DNA of 64,000 nucleotides from Insolitispirillum peregrinum (GCF_900156605.1 NZ_FTOA01000002.1:620001-684000), one strand, 5' to 3'. Shown: positions 44,396 through 53,493, counted from the stretch's first letter. Numbers and translations: made by a program. Notes: a model not told the origin generated them from the letters alone.

Positions 44396-45425
44396 CGCCC
44401 CGTCAGGCGGCTCTCCCGCTTCGGCGGCGATGTTTTTGACGGAAACCGGCTATCCCGACAGCCCGACGCTGGCCAGTGGCCTGCTGGATGTCGGGGATGG
44501 TCATCACCTGTACTGGGAAGTCGCCGGGAACCCATCCGGCATTCCCGTCGTGTTTCTGCATGGGGGGCCCGGTGCAGGCTTCAGCACCGTGCATCGACGG
44601 TTTTTCGACCCGGCCCGCTACCGGATCATCCTGTTCGATCAGCGCGGCAGCGGACGATCCCGTCCCTATGCCAGTATCGCCCACAACACCACCGCCCATC
44701 TGGTCGCCGATCTGGAAATCCTGCGCTGTCACCTTGGCGTTGACCACTGGCTGCTGTTCGGTGGCTCGTGGGGGTCAACACTGGCGCTGGCCTATGGGCA
44801 GGCGCACCCCGAACGGGTGCTGGGCTTTGTCCTGCGCGGCGTCTTTTTGTGTCAGCAGCACGAAATAGACTGGTTCCTGACCGGCATGGGCAAGTTCCAT
44901 CCGGAATCGTATCAACAGTTCCTTGCCGCCTTGCCGCCCGTCGAACGCGGTGACCTGTTGACCGCCTATTACCATCGCCTGAGTCATCAAGACCCGCGCA
45001 TCCATGGCCCGGCAGCCTATGCCTGGGCCAGCCACGAAGATGCCTGTGCCCGCCTGCACAGCCAGCCGCACGCAGGCCCGCCCCCCGCTGCCTTTGACGG
45101 GCAACGCGGGCCCTTGCCCTTTCTGGCCATCGCCCGTCTGGAAGCCCATTACATGGTCCACCGGGGCTTCATGGCTGAAGGTGCCTTGCTGGCCGGATTG
45201 GGCCGGATCAACCATTTGCCCTGCATCATCCTGCAGGGTCGCCATGATCTGGTCTGCCCGCCGGAAACGGCGTGGGCCGTCCATCAGGGCTGGCCGGGCA
45301 GCACCCTGACCATCATCCCCGACGCCGGACACTCGGCGCTGGAGCCTGGCATCCGTCGGGGCTTGCTGCACGCCACCGCCACCATGGCCGAGCGCATCCA
45401 GCCGGGTCACGGGATGACCCCGTAA
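44388..45425 (+). CDS. pip: Proline iminopeptidase (alpha/beta hydrolase)
   Basis: Proline iminopeptidase releases N-terminal proline from peptides. 345 residues in the S33 family: HGGPGAGFS oxyanion region, GGSWGS with catalytic Ser about 127, FDQRGSGRSRP, and the C-terminal DAGHSA with the histidine. The ATG at 44388 overlaps the stop of the response regulator. A substrate-binding region with DEKR-type acids is plausible, and peptide specificity is not proven. Confidence 0.88.
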   Translation: MSDAPSGGSPASAAMFLTETGYPDSPTLASGLLDVGDGHHLYWEVAGNPSGIPVVFLHGGPGAGFSTVHRRFFDPARYRIILFDQRGSGRSRPYASIAHNTTAHLVADLEILRCHLGVDHWLLFGGSWGSTLALAYGQAHPERVLGFVLRGVFLCQQHEIDWFLTGMGKFHPESYQQFLAALPPVERGDLLTAYYHRLSHQDPRIHGPAAYAWASHEDACARLHSQPHAGPPPAAFDGQRGPLPFLAIARLEAHYMVHRGFMAEGALLAGLGRINHLPCIILQGRHDLVCPPETAWAVHQGWPGSTLTIIPDAGHSALEPGIRRGLLHATATMAERIQPGHGMTP

Positions 45426-45449
45426 CCCGGTAGCCCGCCACGATGGACC

Positions 45450-45638
45450 TTACGGCAGCTTGCAGGTGCGAATGCCAAACGGCAGGTACGCCGGGCACCA
45501 GCCGATCAGGCCGGTGAACAGGGGAACCACCCCGATATAGCCCCACGGGCTGAAAATCCCGAACACCGCAAGGGCAATCAGCACAAGGCCAACGATGATG
45601 CGCAGAATGCGGTCCAGGCCGCCGACGTTCTTGTTCAT
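45450..45638 (-). CDS. DUF2892 (YgaP-like) small membrane protein
   Basis: 62 residues matching DUF2892: NKNVGGLDRILRIIVGLVL, two membrane helices, and GWCPAYLPFGIRTCKL at the end with a conserved cysteine pair. The family is often fused to rhodanese domains (YgaP), and stand-alone copies have unknown function. ATG preceded by a GGAGGCATT stretch. Convergent with proline iminopeptidase. Confidence 0.88.
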   Translation of the reverse strand: MNKNVGGLDRILRIIVGLVLIALAVFGIFSPWGYIGVVPLFTGLIGWCPAYLPFGIRTCKLP

Positions 45639-45762
45639 GGAATGCCTCCGTCATGCAAGAGTGAATGGCGCAAGTATCTGCCGCATTCTCCGGCCCGTCT
45701 GTGACTACATCACAGAAAAATCATATTCACAGTGAACCACCACCTCAGGGAGCCATAGTCTG

Positions 45763-46812
45763 ATGTCTGCCGTACTGCCATCACTGCTGGACCAGCCACC
45801 AACACAAGGCCTGATTCTTGCCTGGGATCTTGATGGTCATGGCGGTGGCACGCCTCTGGACTGGGATGGCGTCAGCCGCTGGGCTCCGCCCGCCGAAGCG
45901 CACGGAGCCCAGACCGGGCAATGGGTCCATCTGGACCGTAAACAGCAGGACGTGCGTCGCTGGCTGAAAGGCAAACGCAGCGAAGGCGGTGCCGGGGTTC
46001 CCCCGCTGGCCGCCCGCGCCCTGCTGGCCGAAGCCACCCGCCCGCGCTGTCAGGTTTATGGTCACGGCGTGCTGATTGTCCTGCGTGGGGTCAACCTGAA
46101 CCCCGGCAGTGCTCCCGAAGACATGATCAGCGTCCGCATGTGGGTTGAACCGGGGCGGGTGATTTCCGTTCGGCAGCGCCGCCTGCGCGCCCTGAACGAT
46201 CTGTCGCAAGCCCTGACCGACGGCCATGGGCCACACCATATCGCCGGAATCGTCGATGCCCTGGCCAGCAGTCTGGCCGGACGGATGGAAGTCCTGCTGG
46301 AAGAGATCGAAAACGACCTTGATGGTGCCGAAGATTCGCTCGATGGTCCCGAGGTCCGCATCGACGAGCGGCTGGCGCGCGAGACAGTGCAAAAGATCCG
46401 CCCGATGGTGATTGCCCTGCGCCGCCACATGCTGCCCCAGCGTGAAGCGTTGTCGCACATGCTGACCCTCAATCACCCGGCACTCCATGGCATGGACCAC
46501 GAAGCCCTGCGTGAAACCGTCGAACAGGTGGTGCGGTACGTGGAATCGCTGGAGTCCTCGCGGGAACGGGCGCTGGTGCTGAAAGACGAGCTCAGCAGCC
46601 GCCAGAATGACCGCCTGAACCAGCGTATCTATATTTTGACGCTGGCCACCGGGGTATTCCTGCCGCTGTCCTTTTTGACCGGCCTGCTGGGGATCAATGT
46701 CGGTGGCGTGCCTCTGGCCGACAGCTCGCTGGGCTTTACCGTCGTTTGCGCCCTGATGATGTGCCTTGCCGCCGCCGAGCTGTGGCTGTTCCGCAAGATG
46801 CGGTGGTTCTAG
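45763..46812 (+). CDS. zntB: CorA-family divalent cation transporter, ZntB-like
   Basis: 349 residues. A cytoplasmic N-terminal domain (about 1-280) includes DRKQQDVRRWL, RVISVRQRRL, and a long helix (ESLESSRERALVLKDE). It is followed by two C-terminal membrane helices bracketing the GIN signature (LLGINVGGVP). The GxN replaces the GMN of CorA as in ZntB, a zinc transporter first described as an efflux system. The stop codon TAG is the first part of repeat family B copy 2. Confidence 0.85.
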   Translation: MSAVLPSLLDQPPTQGLILAWDLDGHGGGTPLDWDGVSRWAPPAEAHGAQTGQWVHLDRKQQDVRRWLKGKRSEGGAGVPPLAARALLAEATRPRCQVYGHGVLIVLRGVNLNPGSAPEDMISVRMWVEPGRVISVRQRRLRALNDLSQALTDGHGPHHIAGIVDALASSLAGRMEVLLEEIENDLDGAEDSLDGPEVRIDERLARETVQKIRPMVIALRRHMLPQREALSHMLTLNHPALHGMDHEALRETVEQVVRYVESLESSRERALVLKDELSSRQNDRLNQRIYILTLATGVFLPLSFLTGLLGINVGGVPLADSSLGFTVVCALMMCLAAAELWLFRKMRWF

Positions 46813-46902
46813 AGCATTTTCAAGCTGACCGTCGACGGTCAACGGCTCGGAAAATGCGGCGCTAAAAGGGAAGAGCGTTTTCGCTCGGTGCAAAAACGCT
46901 CT
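46810..46902 (+). repeat. Intergenic repeat family B, copy 2
   Basis: About 93 bases: AGAGCATTTTCAAGCTGACCGTC followed by the palindrome GACCGTCGACGGTC, GGCTCGGAAAATGC, and AGAGCGTTTTCGCTCGG with its complement AAAACGCTCT. It begins at the zntB stop codon. The opposite-orientation copy is at 23136-23226. Confidence 0.85.
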
Positions 46903-46951
46903 AAAGCATTGTGCGAAAAGTGGGAACCGGTTTTCGTAAAATCACTGCGAC
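46903..46951 (+). repeat. Family A repeat, partial, abutting family B
   Basis: Directly after repeat B, the sequence AAGCATTGTGCGAAAAGTGGGAACCGG TTTTCG follows, the first half of family A without its second hairpin. It is the only place where A and B are fused. Confidence 0.7.
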
Positions 46952-47179
46952 AGATCACAGGACATGACAGTTGGCGGGATCAGTGCGGGCTACCGCCCGA
47001 ACCCGTTTGGTGGCGATGCCCCCAAGCCCCCATTCTTCTTTAAAAATAAGGTCAATGGGGTCCGGGGCCTAACGGCCCCGGCGAGGTCCGGAACAGCGCT
47101 CCATGATCCTGTTTTCTGGCCGCCCTGTCCTGTGGCGTCTATTGAACGCCTACGGCCCGAGACGGCAGGGCAGGGGTTT
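46952..47179. other. Intergenic region without a gene
   Basis: The segment holds a small hairpin GGGGCCTAACGGCCCC at about 47058-47075. No frame looks protein-like, and the forward frame at 46964 has no ribosome site and atypical composition. Confidence 0.45.
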
Positions 47180-47467
47180 TTACGGCAGGGTTCGGAACAT
47201 CATGCGCCGCTTGGGAGTCCGGCGACGGTAGGCGAAACACAGCATCAGCCCGAATGCCATGGTCATGCTCCACGCGGGTAAATGCATGACATCGCGCATC
47301 CATGGCAGGCTGGCATCGCCGAGGGCCGGATGACCGGACAGCAGGGTCCAGACCTCCCCGACCGCCAAACTGTCATAAGTTCCTGTCCCAACAGCCATGA
47401 CGCCTTCGCCAGACGCCATCACCACAGACAGAACCAGTACCGTCATACCTAACAGTCGACCGAGCAT
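47180..47467 (-). CDS. Small exported or membrane protein, unknown
   Basis: 95 residues from an ATG preceded by GGGGAG. A hydrophobic start (LGRLLGMTVLVLSVVMASG) may be a signal peptide or first helix, and WSMTMAFGLMLCFAY is a second helix with a basic C-terminal tail (RRRTPKRRMM). I do not recognise a family. It stands alone between repeats and tRNA-Ser. Confidence 0.55.
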   Translation of the reverse strand: MLGRLLGMTVLVLSVVMASGEGVMAVGTGTYDSLAVGEVWTLLSGHPALGDASLPWMRDVMHLPAWSMTMAFGLMLCFAYRRRTPKRRMMFRTLP

Positions 47468-47770
47468 TGTGTCTCCCCTGCCGTATAGCGACCGGATACC
47501 GCAAGGGGGATTGGCACCAAAAGGCGAACAATGTCAATGTTCTTTTACCTGATGGCGAGTAAAGGGCCGTCCCCAGCGAACCATAGCTATTATGGACTAA
47601 GAGAGTAACGCCGGAGAGGATCAAAAATCAACATTGATCGTTACATTTCACCCGTTATAAGGGCGCGTAAAAAAAATCCATGAGACGCAATTCTTTGGTT
47701 GCGTTCCCTTTTGAATTTCGATAGATATCCGTCTCCACGACGGACGGCGGTTTACCGGCGACGTCGTTCT
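47468..47770. other. Intergenic region before tRNA-Ser
   Basis: 303 bases. It contains CGCAATTCTTTGGTTGCG near 47687-47704 (a six-bp hairpin that with the adjoining T-rich stretch could end a minus-strand transcript), an AT-rich stretch, and probably the tRNA promoter. No gene seen. Confidence 0.45.
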
Positions 47771-47860
47771 GGTGAGGTGGCCGAGTGGTTGAAGGCGCAC
47801 GCCTGGAAAGTGTGTATACTCGAAAGGGTATCGTGGGTTCGAATCCCACCCTCACCGCCA
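47771..47860 (+). tRNA. tRNA-Ser (anticodon GGA)
   Basis: 90 bases with a GGTGAGG acceptor arm pairing with CCTCACC, long variable arm (about 47813-47833), T-arm GTGGGTTCGAATCCCAC and encoded CCA. The anticodon GGA at 47805-47807 reads UCC and UCU codons. The sequence matches typical bacterial serine GGA tRNAs. A terminator follows in 5 bases. Confidence 0.96.
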
Positions 47861-47864
47861 CTGT

Positions 47865-47898
47865 AACAGCCCGCCCTAAAGGCGGGCTGTTGCTTTAT
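47865..47898 (+). terminator. Terminator of tRNA-Ser
   Basis: AACAGCCCGCC and GGCGGGCTGTT pair perfectly with a five-base loop, followed by GCTTT. Confidence 0.85.
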
Positions 47899-47908
47899 GG
47901 GGATTTTG

Positions 47909-48274
47909 ATGGGCCGCAAAGGACGCAGTTCTGCCGTCAAGGGCTTCCCAGAGGGCCCTGAGGCCAGTGACCGGCACAGCCGGATTCGGCGAGCGGTCCG
48001 AGCCCTTGCCCCCGGTATTCCCTCCTTTGAATATTCAGAAGTGGTTGATCATGCTGTCGGGTCCCCCGGCCTGCGCCATGCGGCACCGGAAACGGCGGCG
48101 TGGTTGTCACTGGTTGCGGTGGTGCGCCATGTGCACACCGACTATGATAGCCTGCTGGACAGCGGCTATGCGCACGAAGCGGCCCGTTTTTTTGTCCTTG
48201 CGGCCATCAATGCGACCCTGAAGACATGGGGCTGCCGCCGTCAGGTGTCTGCGAGCGAAGCCAGCGATCCCTGA
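47909..48274 (+). CDS. DUF2293-like protein
   Basis: 121 residues from an ATG preceded by GGGGATTTTG. A basic N-terminus (GRKGRSSAV) is followed by a helical domain (EYSEVVDHAVGSPG, WLSLVAVVRHVHTDYDSLLDSGY) typical of DUF2293, in which His/Tyr/Asp positions are conserved. Function unknown. Starts 11 bases after the tRNA terminator, so it has its own short leader within that region. Confidence 0.72.
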   Translation: MGRKGRSSAVKGFPEGPEASDRHSRIRRAVRALAPGIPSFEYSEVVDHAVGSPGLRHAAPETAAWLSLVAVVRHVHTDYDSLLDSGYAHEAARFFVLAAINATLKTWGCRRQVSASEASDP

Positions 48275-48281
48275 CCGGTCT

Positions 48282-49196
48282 TCAGCTCTTTTCCGGCCAG
48301 TCGTCGATCACCCGCACCAGCGCCGAGTGGTCAAGCCCGCCGTCTCCCTGGGCAATCAATTGATCGTACAAATCCCGGCAGAGGGTGGTGGCGGGCAGGG
48401 TCAAGTCGAGCTGTTCAGCCAGATCCAGTGCCTGCTGTAAATCCTTGCGCTGGGTGACCGAGCGGCCACCGGGGGCAAAGTTGCCCTCGGCCATCCGCTG
48501 ACCATGCAGGTCCAGAATGCGCGAGGCGGCAAAGCCCCCCATCAGGGCGTGGCGCAGGCGGGCCGGTTCGACGCCAGCCCGGCGGGCCAGTGCCATCGCC
48601 TCGGACACCGCCCCGATGGTCAGCCCGACAATCACCTGATTGGCCGCCTTTGCCACTTGCCCGGCAGCCACCGCCCCGACATGGGTGATGTGACGGCCAA
48701 GGCTTTGCAAAACCGGCAGGGCACGGGCAAAGCTGTCATCGCTTCCCCCGGCCATGATGGTCAGGGTGCCGTCGGTGGCACCGACCACGCCGCCGGAAAC
48801 AGGGGCATCCAGCCAGCATCCGCCAGCCTCGTTGACCGCTGCCGCAAACTGATGGGTGGCGCTGACGGCGGTGGTGCCCATGTCGATGATCAGCGGCGAG
48901 GCGGTCGCACGCCTGAGCCCGGCCAGAATCCCCCGCTCCGGCTCATGCAGGACCGAGGCAACCGCCGGGGTGTCAACCAGCATCAGGATGGTGATGCTGC
49001 TGCGGCGGACCACCTCGGCGGCAGAGGTCATCGGGATCAGGCCTTCGTTGGCCGCTGCCTGCAGGGTTTCCCCGGATCGGGTCCAGACCGCAACGCTTGC
49101 TCCGCAGGCGTGCAGGCGGCGTGCCATGGGGAAGCCCATCAGGCCCAACCCGATCAGGCCAACAGAGGTTCCGGCAAGCGGGGCATAGGCAGGCAT
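48282..49196 (-). CDS. NAD-binding 3-hydroxyisobutyrate dehydrogenase-like enzyme
   Basis: 304 residues: Rossmann motif GLIGLGLMG (about 13-21), the ligand segment DAPVSGGVVGA, and the catalytic lysine in QVAKAANQ (Lys183). These features define 3-hydroxyisobutyrate or tartronate-semialdehyde (GarR) reductases. The exact substrate is not decidable. It follows a TerB-like gene by 15 bases. Confidence 0.88.
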   Translation of the reverse strand: MPAYAPLAGTSVGLIGLGLMGFPMARRLHACGASVAVWTRSGETLQAAANEGLIPMTSAAEVVRRSSITILMLVDTPAVASVLHEPERGILAGLRRATASPLIIDMGTTAVSATHQFAAAVNEAGGCWLDAPVSGGVVGATDGTLTIMAGGSDDSFARALPVLQSLGRHITHVGAVAAGQVAKAANQVIVGLTIGAVSEAMALARRAGVEPARLRHALMGGFAASRILDLHGQRMAEGNFAPGGRSVTQRKDLQQALDLAEQLDLTLPATTLCRDLYDQLIAQGDGGLDHSALVRVIDDWPEKS

Positions 49197-49211
49197 ATGG
49201 GGGGCCTCTGG

Positions 49212-49619
49212 TTACAGGGTCACGAAGCGGGCACGAACTCCGCGCTCGATTGCGGCGGCATGCAGGCGGTCGATCCCAAGGCGGTGGCGCAGGATTTCCA
49301 GCAGGCGCAGTTCTTCCTGTTGCAGGGCATGGTCTGCAGCAGCCACTTCACAGGCGACCAGATAGGCGGTTTCGGTCAGTTTTTCCGGCAGGCCATTGAC
49401 GATCTGCTCCAAAGCCTGCTCCAACCCGTCTTCGTCGGCCATCAGCTGCGCGCAGGCGGCGGCGTCGGCATCGAGGTGATCAACCTTGTAATCCCGGAAC
49501 ACCGGCAGGCTGTGGACCAGCGCGTCGATGGTGCGGAGTTCCGTATTGTTCAGGTCGCCGTCACAGGCTGCAATCATCACCATGGTATGGATCAGGGCAG
49601 CATGGTGTGCGGTGGTCAT
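49212..49619 (-). CDS. TerB-family protein
   Basis: 135 residues, all-alpha, with the TerB/DjlA-N pattern MVMIAACDGDLNNTELRTI and the second ELRLLEILRHRLGI, where acidic residues form metal sites in the tellurite-resistance TerB structure. Function in non-Ter contexts is open. AGGAGG precedes the start, and the gene is followed by the dehydrogenase. Confidence 0.8.
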   Translation of the reverse strand: MTTAHHAALIHTMVMIAACDGDLNNTELRTIDALVHSLPVFRDYKVDHLDADAAACAQLMADEDGLEQALEQIVNGLPEKLTETAYLVACEVAAADHALQQEELRLLEILRHRLGIDRLHAAAIERGVRARFVTL

Positions 49620-49698
49620 GGCGAAGTCCTCCTGAGGATCTTGTTTTTATACCGGGGATGCCGTGCAAAGCGCGGTGCCCGTTGTGTTACCCTGCTGC

Positions 49699-50571
49699 TC
49701 AGCGAGCCGAGGCGCGGGCGAATTCCCAGTACAGCGCGCGGGCGCGGGCGGCAAAGGGGCCGGGGTCAAGGGTGCGGTCTTCCAGCCGGGTGCAGGGGCC
49801 AACCTTGGCATAGTTTCCGGTGGCAAACACTTCGTCGGCCTCCATCAGCTCGGCAAAGGAAATGGCGCGCTCGATCACCTCGACACCATCATCACGCAAC
49901 AGGCCGATGATGCGCTGACGGGTCAGGCCATTGAGGAAGGTGCCATTGGGGGCTGGGGTGTGGACCTGCCCATCCTTGGCGTAAAACAGGTTGTTGTAGG
50001 CAAACTCGGCGATATTGCCGTTCGGGTCGCGCACCACGGCGGTATCAAAGCCCTTGCCCTGTGCCTCGGCAACACAGCGGGCGACGTTGGGATACAGACA
50101 CGATGCCTTGGCCATCGTTGGCGCCATGTCGAGTGCCGGACGGCGGAAGCTGGACAGACAGGCCGAAAAGCCGGTGGGCTCGGGCATCGGCGAGACATTC
50201 AGCGCCAGCGCAAAGCAGGTCGAGGCCGGGTCCGGGACGATAAAGCCGCCACCGCCCCAGAACAGTGGCTTGATGTACAGGGCAACGTCGGACGGGAAGC
50301 GCATGATGCCTTCCCATGCCAGTTCGGCGATTTCCTGACCGGTGATCATCGGTTGCAGCCCCAGCAGCCGGGCCGAGCGCACCGCCCGCTCGCAGTGAGG
50401 GATCAGGTCCGGGGCGGTGCCTTCGAAATAGCGGGCACCATCGAAAATGGTCGATCCCAGCCATACGCCGTGGGTCAGCGGACCCAGCAAGGGCGGATTG
50501 CCTTCATGCCAGCGCCCATCGGCATAGACCAGACTGGTCAGGGATGAGGCGGGGGGAGCAGAGTGAGCCAT
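49699..50571 (-). CDS. Branched-chain amino-acid aminotransferase-like (class IV)
   Basis: 290-residue PLP enzyme of fold type IV: GVWLGSTIFDGARYF near the start, the lysine in TMAKASCLY (Lys155), NGLTRQRIIGLL and EVFATGNYAKV. It transaminates branched-chain or related amino acids. Divergence from IlvE is not judged further. Separated by 79 bases from TerB. Confidence 0.88.
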   Translation of the reverse strand: MAHSAPPASSLTSLVYADGRWHEGNPPLLGPLTHGVWLGSTIFDGARYFEGTAPDLIPHCERAVRSARLLGLQPMITGQEIAELAWEGIMRFPSDVALYIKPLFWGGGGFIVPDPASTCFALALNVSPMPEPTGFSACLSSFRRPALDMAPTMAKASCLYPNVARCVAEAQGKGFDTAVVRDPNGNIAEFAYNNLFYAKDGQVHTPAPNGTFLNGLTRQRIIGLLRDDGVEVIERAISFAELMEADEVFATGNYAKVGPCTRLEDRTLDPGPFAARARALYWEFARASAR

Positions 50572-50726
50572 CGGACAGCGGGCCTCCTGTGATGCTGAGA
50601 GTCTGGCTGCGTCGCTGCCTGAACCGCTACCGGCGGGAGGGCAGCCGTGAACGGGGGACGGCCAGAACCATCAGGATACGCAGGGAAGGGCCCGTTTGTC
50701 CAACGACGGCAAGGGTGTGCTGCTGG

Positions 50727-51230
50727 TTATTGTGAACTGCCCTGTCGGCTTTGCAGGTGTTTTTGCAGTTGGGGGAGCAGCTTTTTGTAATTGTAATGGC
50801 CATAGATCCAGCTGGCGACGGCCGTCAGGTCGTCATAGGTCAGGTCCGGGCCATACTCACTGATCGGCGGCATCACGCCGTGGCGGGCAATGACATCACC
50901 GGGCAGCAGCGAGCGTTCCAGACCGGGCAGGCGCAGATAGCTGACCACATGGCCGACAAACTCGGCTTCGTCGTTGTTCTGCCGCATGCGGATGGCGGTG
51001 CTGAGCCAGTCCATCGGCGGGGCGGCCAGCGCGCTGTCGCCGTCCGGCCCGGCCGCAGCCAGATCCAGGCTTTCCAGATGGCAGCTCTGGCAGATGATGC
51101 GAAAGGTCTTTTCGCCCGGCATGCCATCCGGCCCGGACTCGGCCCGGACTGCGGTGCTGCCCAGCGTCGCAAGGGCAAGAAAAAGCAGGGCCACAGGGAG
51201 CCGGTGCAGCAGGGAATGGGGGCTGGTCAT
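50727..51230 (-). CDS. Monohaem cytochrome c
   Basis: 167 residues with a signal peptide (about 1-30, cleaved near VRAES), a single haem site CQSCH at 47-51, and the distal ligand in GVMPPISEYG. This is a periplasmic electron carrier of the class I type. It follows a Crp/Fnr-type regulator by 23 bases. Confidence 0.87.
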   Translation of the reverse strand: MTSPHSLLHRLPVALLFLALATLGSTAVRAESGPDGMPGEKTFRIICQSCHLESLDLAAAGPDGDSALAAPPMDWLSTAIRMRQNNDEAEFVGHVVSYLRLPGLERSLLPGDVIARHGVMPPISEYGPDLTYDDLTAVASWIYGHYNYKKLLPQLQKHLQSRQGSSQ

Positions 51231-51253
51231 CGCAACGGCCTCTTCGCTTGGGG

Positions 51254-51910
51254 TTATCGGCTTGCCAACTGTAACAGGGCAGGTTTTTCCAAAAGGTGTA
51301 TGCGTCCACGCGCCAGGGCAACCCAGCCGCGTCGCTCAAAATCTTTCAACTGGCGCGAAATGACTTCGCGGGCGCTGCCCAGATCGGTGGCCAGCTCCTG
51401 ATGAGTGGCTTGCAGCATGTCCTGCTCGGCCCGCTGAAGCAGCAGGTGGGCCAGACGGCTGTCGATGCGCCCAAAGGCCACCTCCTCGATCAGCATCAAC
51501 AAATCGCTGATCCGGCTGGCATAGGCGGAAAACACAAAGGTCCGAAAGGCTTGTGAGGACGCCAGCAGGCTCTGAAAGATCGCGGGCGGCAGGATGTAAC
51601 CCTGCACCGGCGTCTCGGTGATGCCTTCGGCGCCATAGGCGGTCTCGGCCAGCAGGCAGTTGGTGGTCAGCACGCAGGTCTGCCCGGCTTCGACCCGGTA
51701 CAGCACGATCTCGCGGCCGGTCTCGGCCACTTTCTGCACCCGGATGCACCCGCCTGTCAGCAGGGTAAAGGCCTGACAGGGCGCACCATCGGCAAAGACC
51801 ACCGTTCCGGCCGGCAGGGCAACCGGACGCGCTGCGCCAGCCAGCATCGTCCGGGCCGGGGCATCGAGCGCCATCAAGGCGGGAAAGGTCGTCAGCAGTT
51901 CCGGGATCAT
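51254..51910 (-). CDS. Crp/Fnr-family transcriptional regulator
   Basis: 218 residues from the ATG at 51910. Sensor beta-barrel (VALPAGTVVFADG, TNCLLAETAYGAEGI), dimerisation helix (SRISDLLMLIEEVAFGRID), and winged helix with ATDLGSAREVISRQLKDFERRG. It has Cys residues (GAPCQA, GGCIRV, QTCVL, TNC) but not the regular spacing of an FNR Fe-S cluster. Co-directional with the cytochrome gene, 23 bases before it. Confidence 0.87.
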   Translation of the reverse strand: MIPELLTTFPALMALDAPARTMLAGAARPVALPAGTVVFADGAPCQAFTLLTGGCIRVQKVAETGREIVLYRVEAGQTCVLTTNCLLAETAYGAEGITETPVQGYILPPAIFQSLLASSQAFRTFVFSAYASRISDLLMLIEEVAFGRIDSRLAHLLLQRAEQDMLQATHQELATDLGSAREVISRQLKDFERRGWVALARGRIHLLEKPALLQLASR

Positions 51911-51945
51911 GACGTACCGCAGGACAGGATGAGGGCAACAGACCA

Positions 51946-51978
51946 CAAAAATATAGGCTCCCAAAGCGGGAGCCTATA
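51946..51978 (-). terminator. Rho-independent terminator of the lipoprotein gene
   Basis: TATAGGCTCCC at 51952-51962 pairs with GGGAGCCTATA at 51968-51978, followed on the minus strand by TTTTTG. It ends the gene at 52022-53179. Confidence 0.9.
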
Positions 51979-52021
51979 GTCGACAACAGACGAATTTCCT
52001 CCTACGAGGGAGGAGTTCTGT

Positions 52022-53179
52022 TTAGCGCACGTAGACATGGACCTCGTTGGTACCAACAGAGGCGCTGGTGGTCGATGACATGCGGATCTGACCGGGGGCC
52101 AGCCCCATGTCGGACAGCGACCGCACCACCTGTTCCGCCGAACGGCGGGCGGCGCTGGCGTTCAGCGCCTGCTGACCAGCCGAGGCGCCATCGGTCGGCG
52201 AGACGGCCACCACGTCGAACTGGGCATCCGGGCGACGTTCGATGGCGCGCGAAACGGCCTGATACAGCGGCTGTTCATAGGCGACATTGCTGCGGTCGAA
52301 ACGGATCACCACCAGCGGACGGCGATTGCCGATCTGGGCCGGGCTGTTGTCGGCCGGGGCCATGGCAGCGCTGCGCATCAGGGCCTGATTGGCCAGCGAG
52401 GCACCATACATCTGGCCGTTCTTGATTCCGAGGGCGAGGGTATTGAGGTTGCTGCGCTCGTTCGAGACATAGGACTGCTGGCGCGAAATGTCCTGTGACA
52501 GTTCGGACAGCAGGCGTTCAATCAGCACTGTGGTCTGGTTGGTTTCGTCTTCCAGAATCCGCAGCTGACGATGGTCTTCTTCGACCGCACCGGACAGGCC
52601 ATAGGCGGCGCGCACGCTGTCGAGCAGGTAGGCGGCCATCGCACTGTCGCTGGCCACCTGGGTGGCGAGCTGGTTCATGCCGGCGATGTCCTGATTGAGC
52701 TTGTCGAGCTGACCCTGCGCCATGCTCCACTTCTGGTTCAGGACCGGGTTGCCGGGGGTGGTGCCAACCTGCAGGCGGGCATTCACGGTCGCAATCGTTT
52801 CGTGATACCGCTGGCTGTCCTGCACCGTTTCGTTGCGAATCGATTGCAGGATCTGATTGCGCTGACGCACGGTGTCTTGCAACTGACGCAGCTCGCCACG
52901 GAAGCCCTGCACCTTCTGGCCGACAAAGGTGCCGGTCGAGCTGCCGGGGGTGACGGAACCCGGCACAAAATTGGTGCTTCCCATCGAGGGCGGGCCATTC
53001 AGGCTGGCGTCGGGGCTGGCTTCGACCGCGGATGATCCCGTGCCAGTGGCAGCGGGTTGGCCTTGTTGCGTCCCTTCGGGACCGCCGAGCGACGGGAAGA
53101 GGGCATCAGAAGCGAAAGAACATCCCGCAAGAGCGAATGCCGCGCCAAGAACGAGGATTCGCGATTTGGACAGCGCCAT
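52022..53179 (-). CDS. OmpA-like C-terminal domain lipoprotein
   Basis: 385 residues with a lipobox at LALAGCS-type position (FALAGC, cysteine about 20). A disordered Gly/Ser/Pro region follows, then a long coiled-coil (about 95-260, rich in Gln and Leu) and a C-terminal about 100-residue OmpA-like region (VVIRFDRSNVAYEQPL, EQVVRSLSDMGL, STTSASVGTNEVHVYV). It is probably anchored in the outer membrane and may bind peptidoglycan. Not assigned to a named family. Confidence 0.65.
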   Translation of the reverse strand: MALSKSRILVLGAAFALAGCSFASDALFPSLGGPEGTQQGQPAATGTGSSAVEASPDASLNGPPSMGSTNFVPGSVTPGSSTGTFVGQKVQGFRGELRQLQDTVRQRNQILQSIRNETVQDSQRYHETIATVNARLQVGTTPGNPVLNQKWSMAQGQLDKLNQDIAGMNQLATQVASDSAMAAYLLDSVRAAYGLSGAVEEDHRQLRILEDETNQTTVLIERLLSELSQDISRQQSYVSNERSNLNTLALGIKNGQMYGASLANQALMRSAAMAPADNSPAQIGNRRPLVVIRFDRSNVAYEQPLYQAVSRAIERRPDAQFDVVAVSPTDGASAGQQALNASAARRSAEQVVRSLSDMGLAPGQIRMSSTTSASVGTNEVHVYVR

Positions 53180-53493
53180 CGAACTACCTTTGGTTATTGC
53201 CGACGCCCGGCCGGGATCGGGTATGTTTGGCAAGGACTTGGCGGGATCTTGAAGTTCCCCCCCCGCTCCAGGTTCCCGGCGAGTTTACTGAAAGCGTTTA
53301 CTCGGGACAAGTCGCATTTACAAGCACTCTTCCGCCGGATAAGGGCTTTGTGGCGCAGAAACGGGCACGGGTGGGACAGTTCTGCCACAGCGCGGGCCGT
53401 TCCGGAGAGCCGTCCCGGCCCGAAAGGTCGGGATGCAACGACAAGAGGCAGGCTTTCTGCCTGGTACGGAACCTGCGGGATGGTGTCACGTCC
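53180..53493. other. Intergenic region between lipoprotein and znuB
   Basis: 314 bases. A small hairpin AGGCAGGCTTTCTGCCT lies at about 53450-53468. I find nothing like a gene. The promoter of the lipoprotein gene lies near 53200-53300. Confidence 0.45.

Noticed and set aside
46964-47281. Plus-strand open frame after the repeats
   Set aside because: No ribosome site, and it overlaps a better minus-strand gene.
47771-47860. Integration site for an island at tRNA-Ser
   Set aside because: No integrase, duplicated tRNA end or foreign gene block follows.
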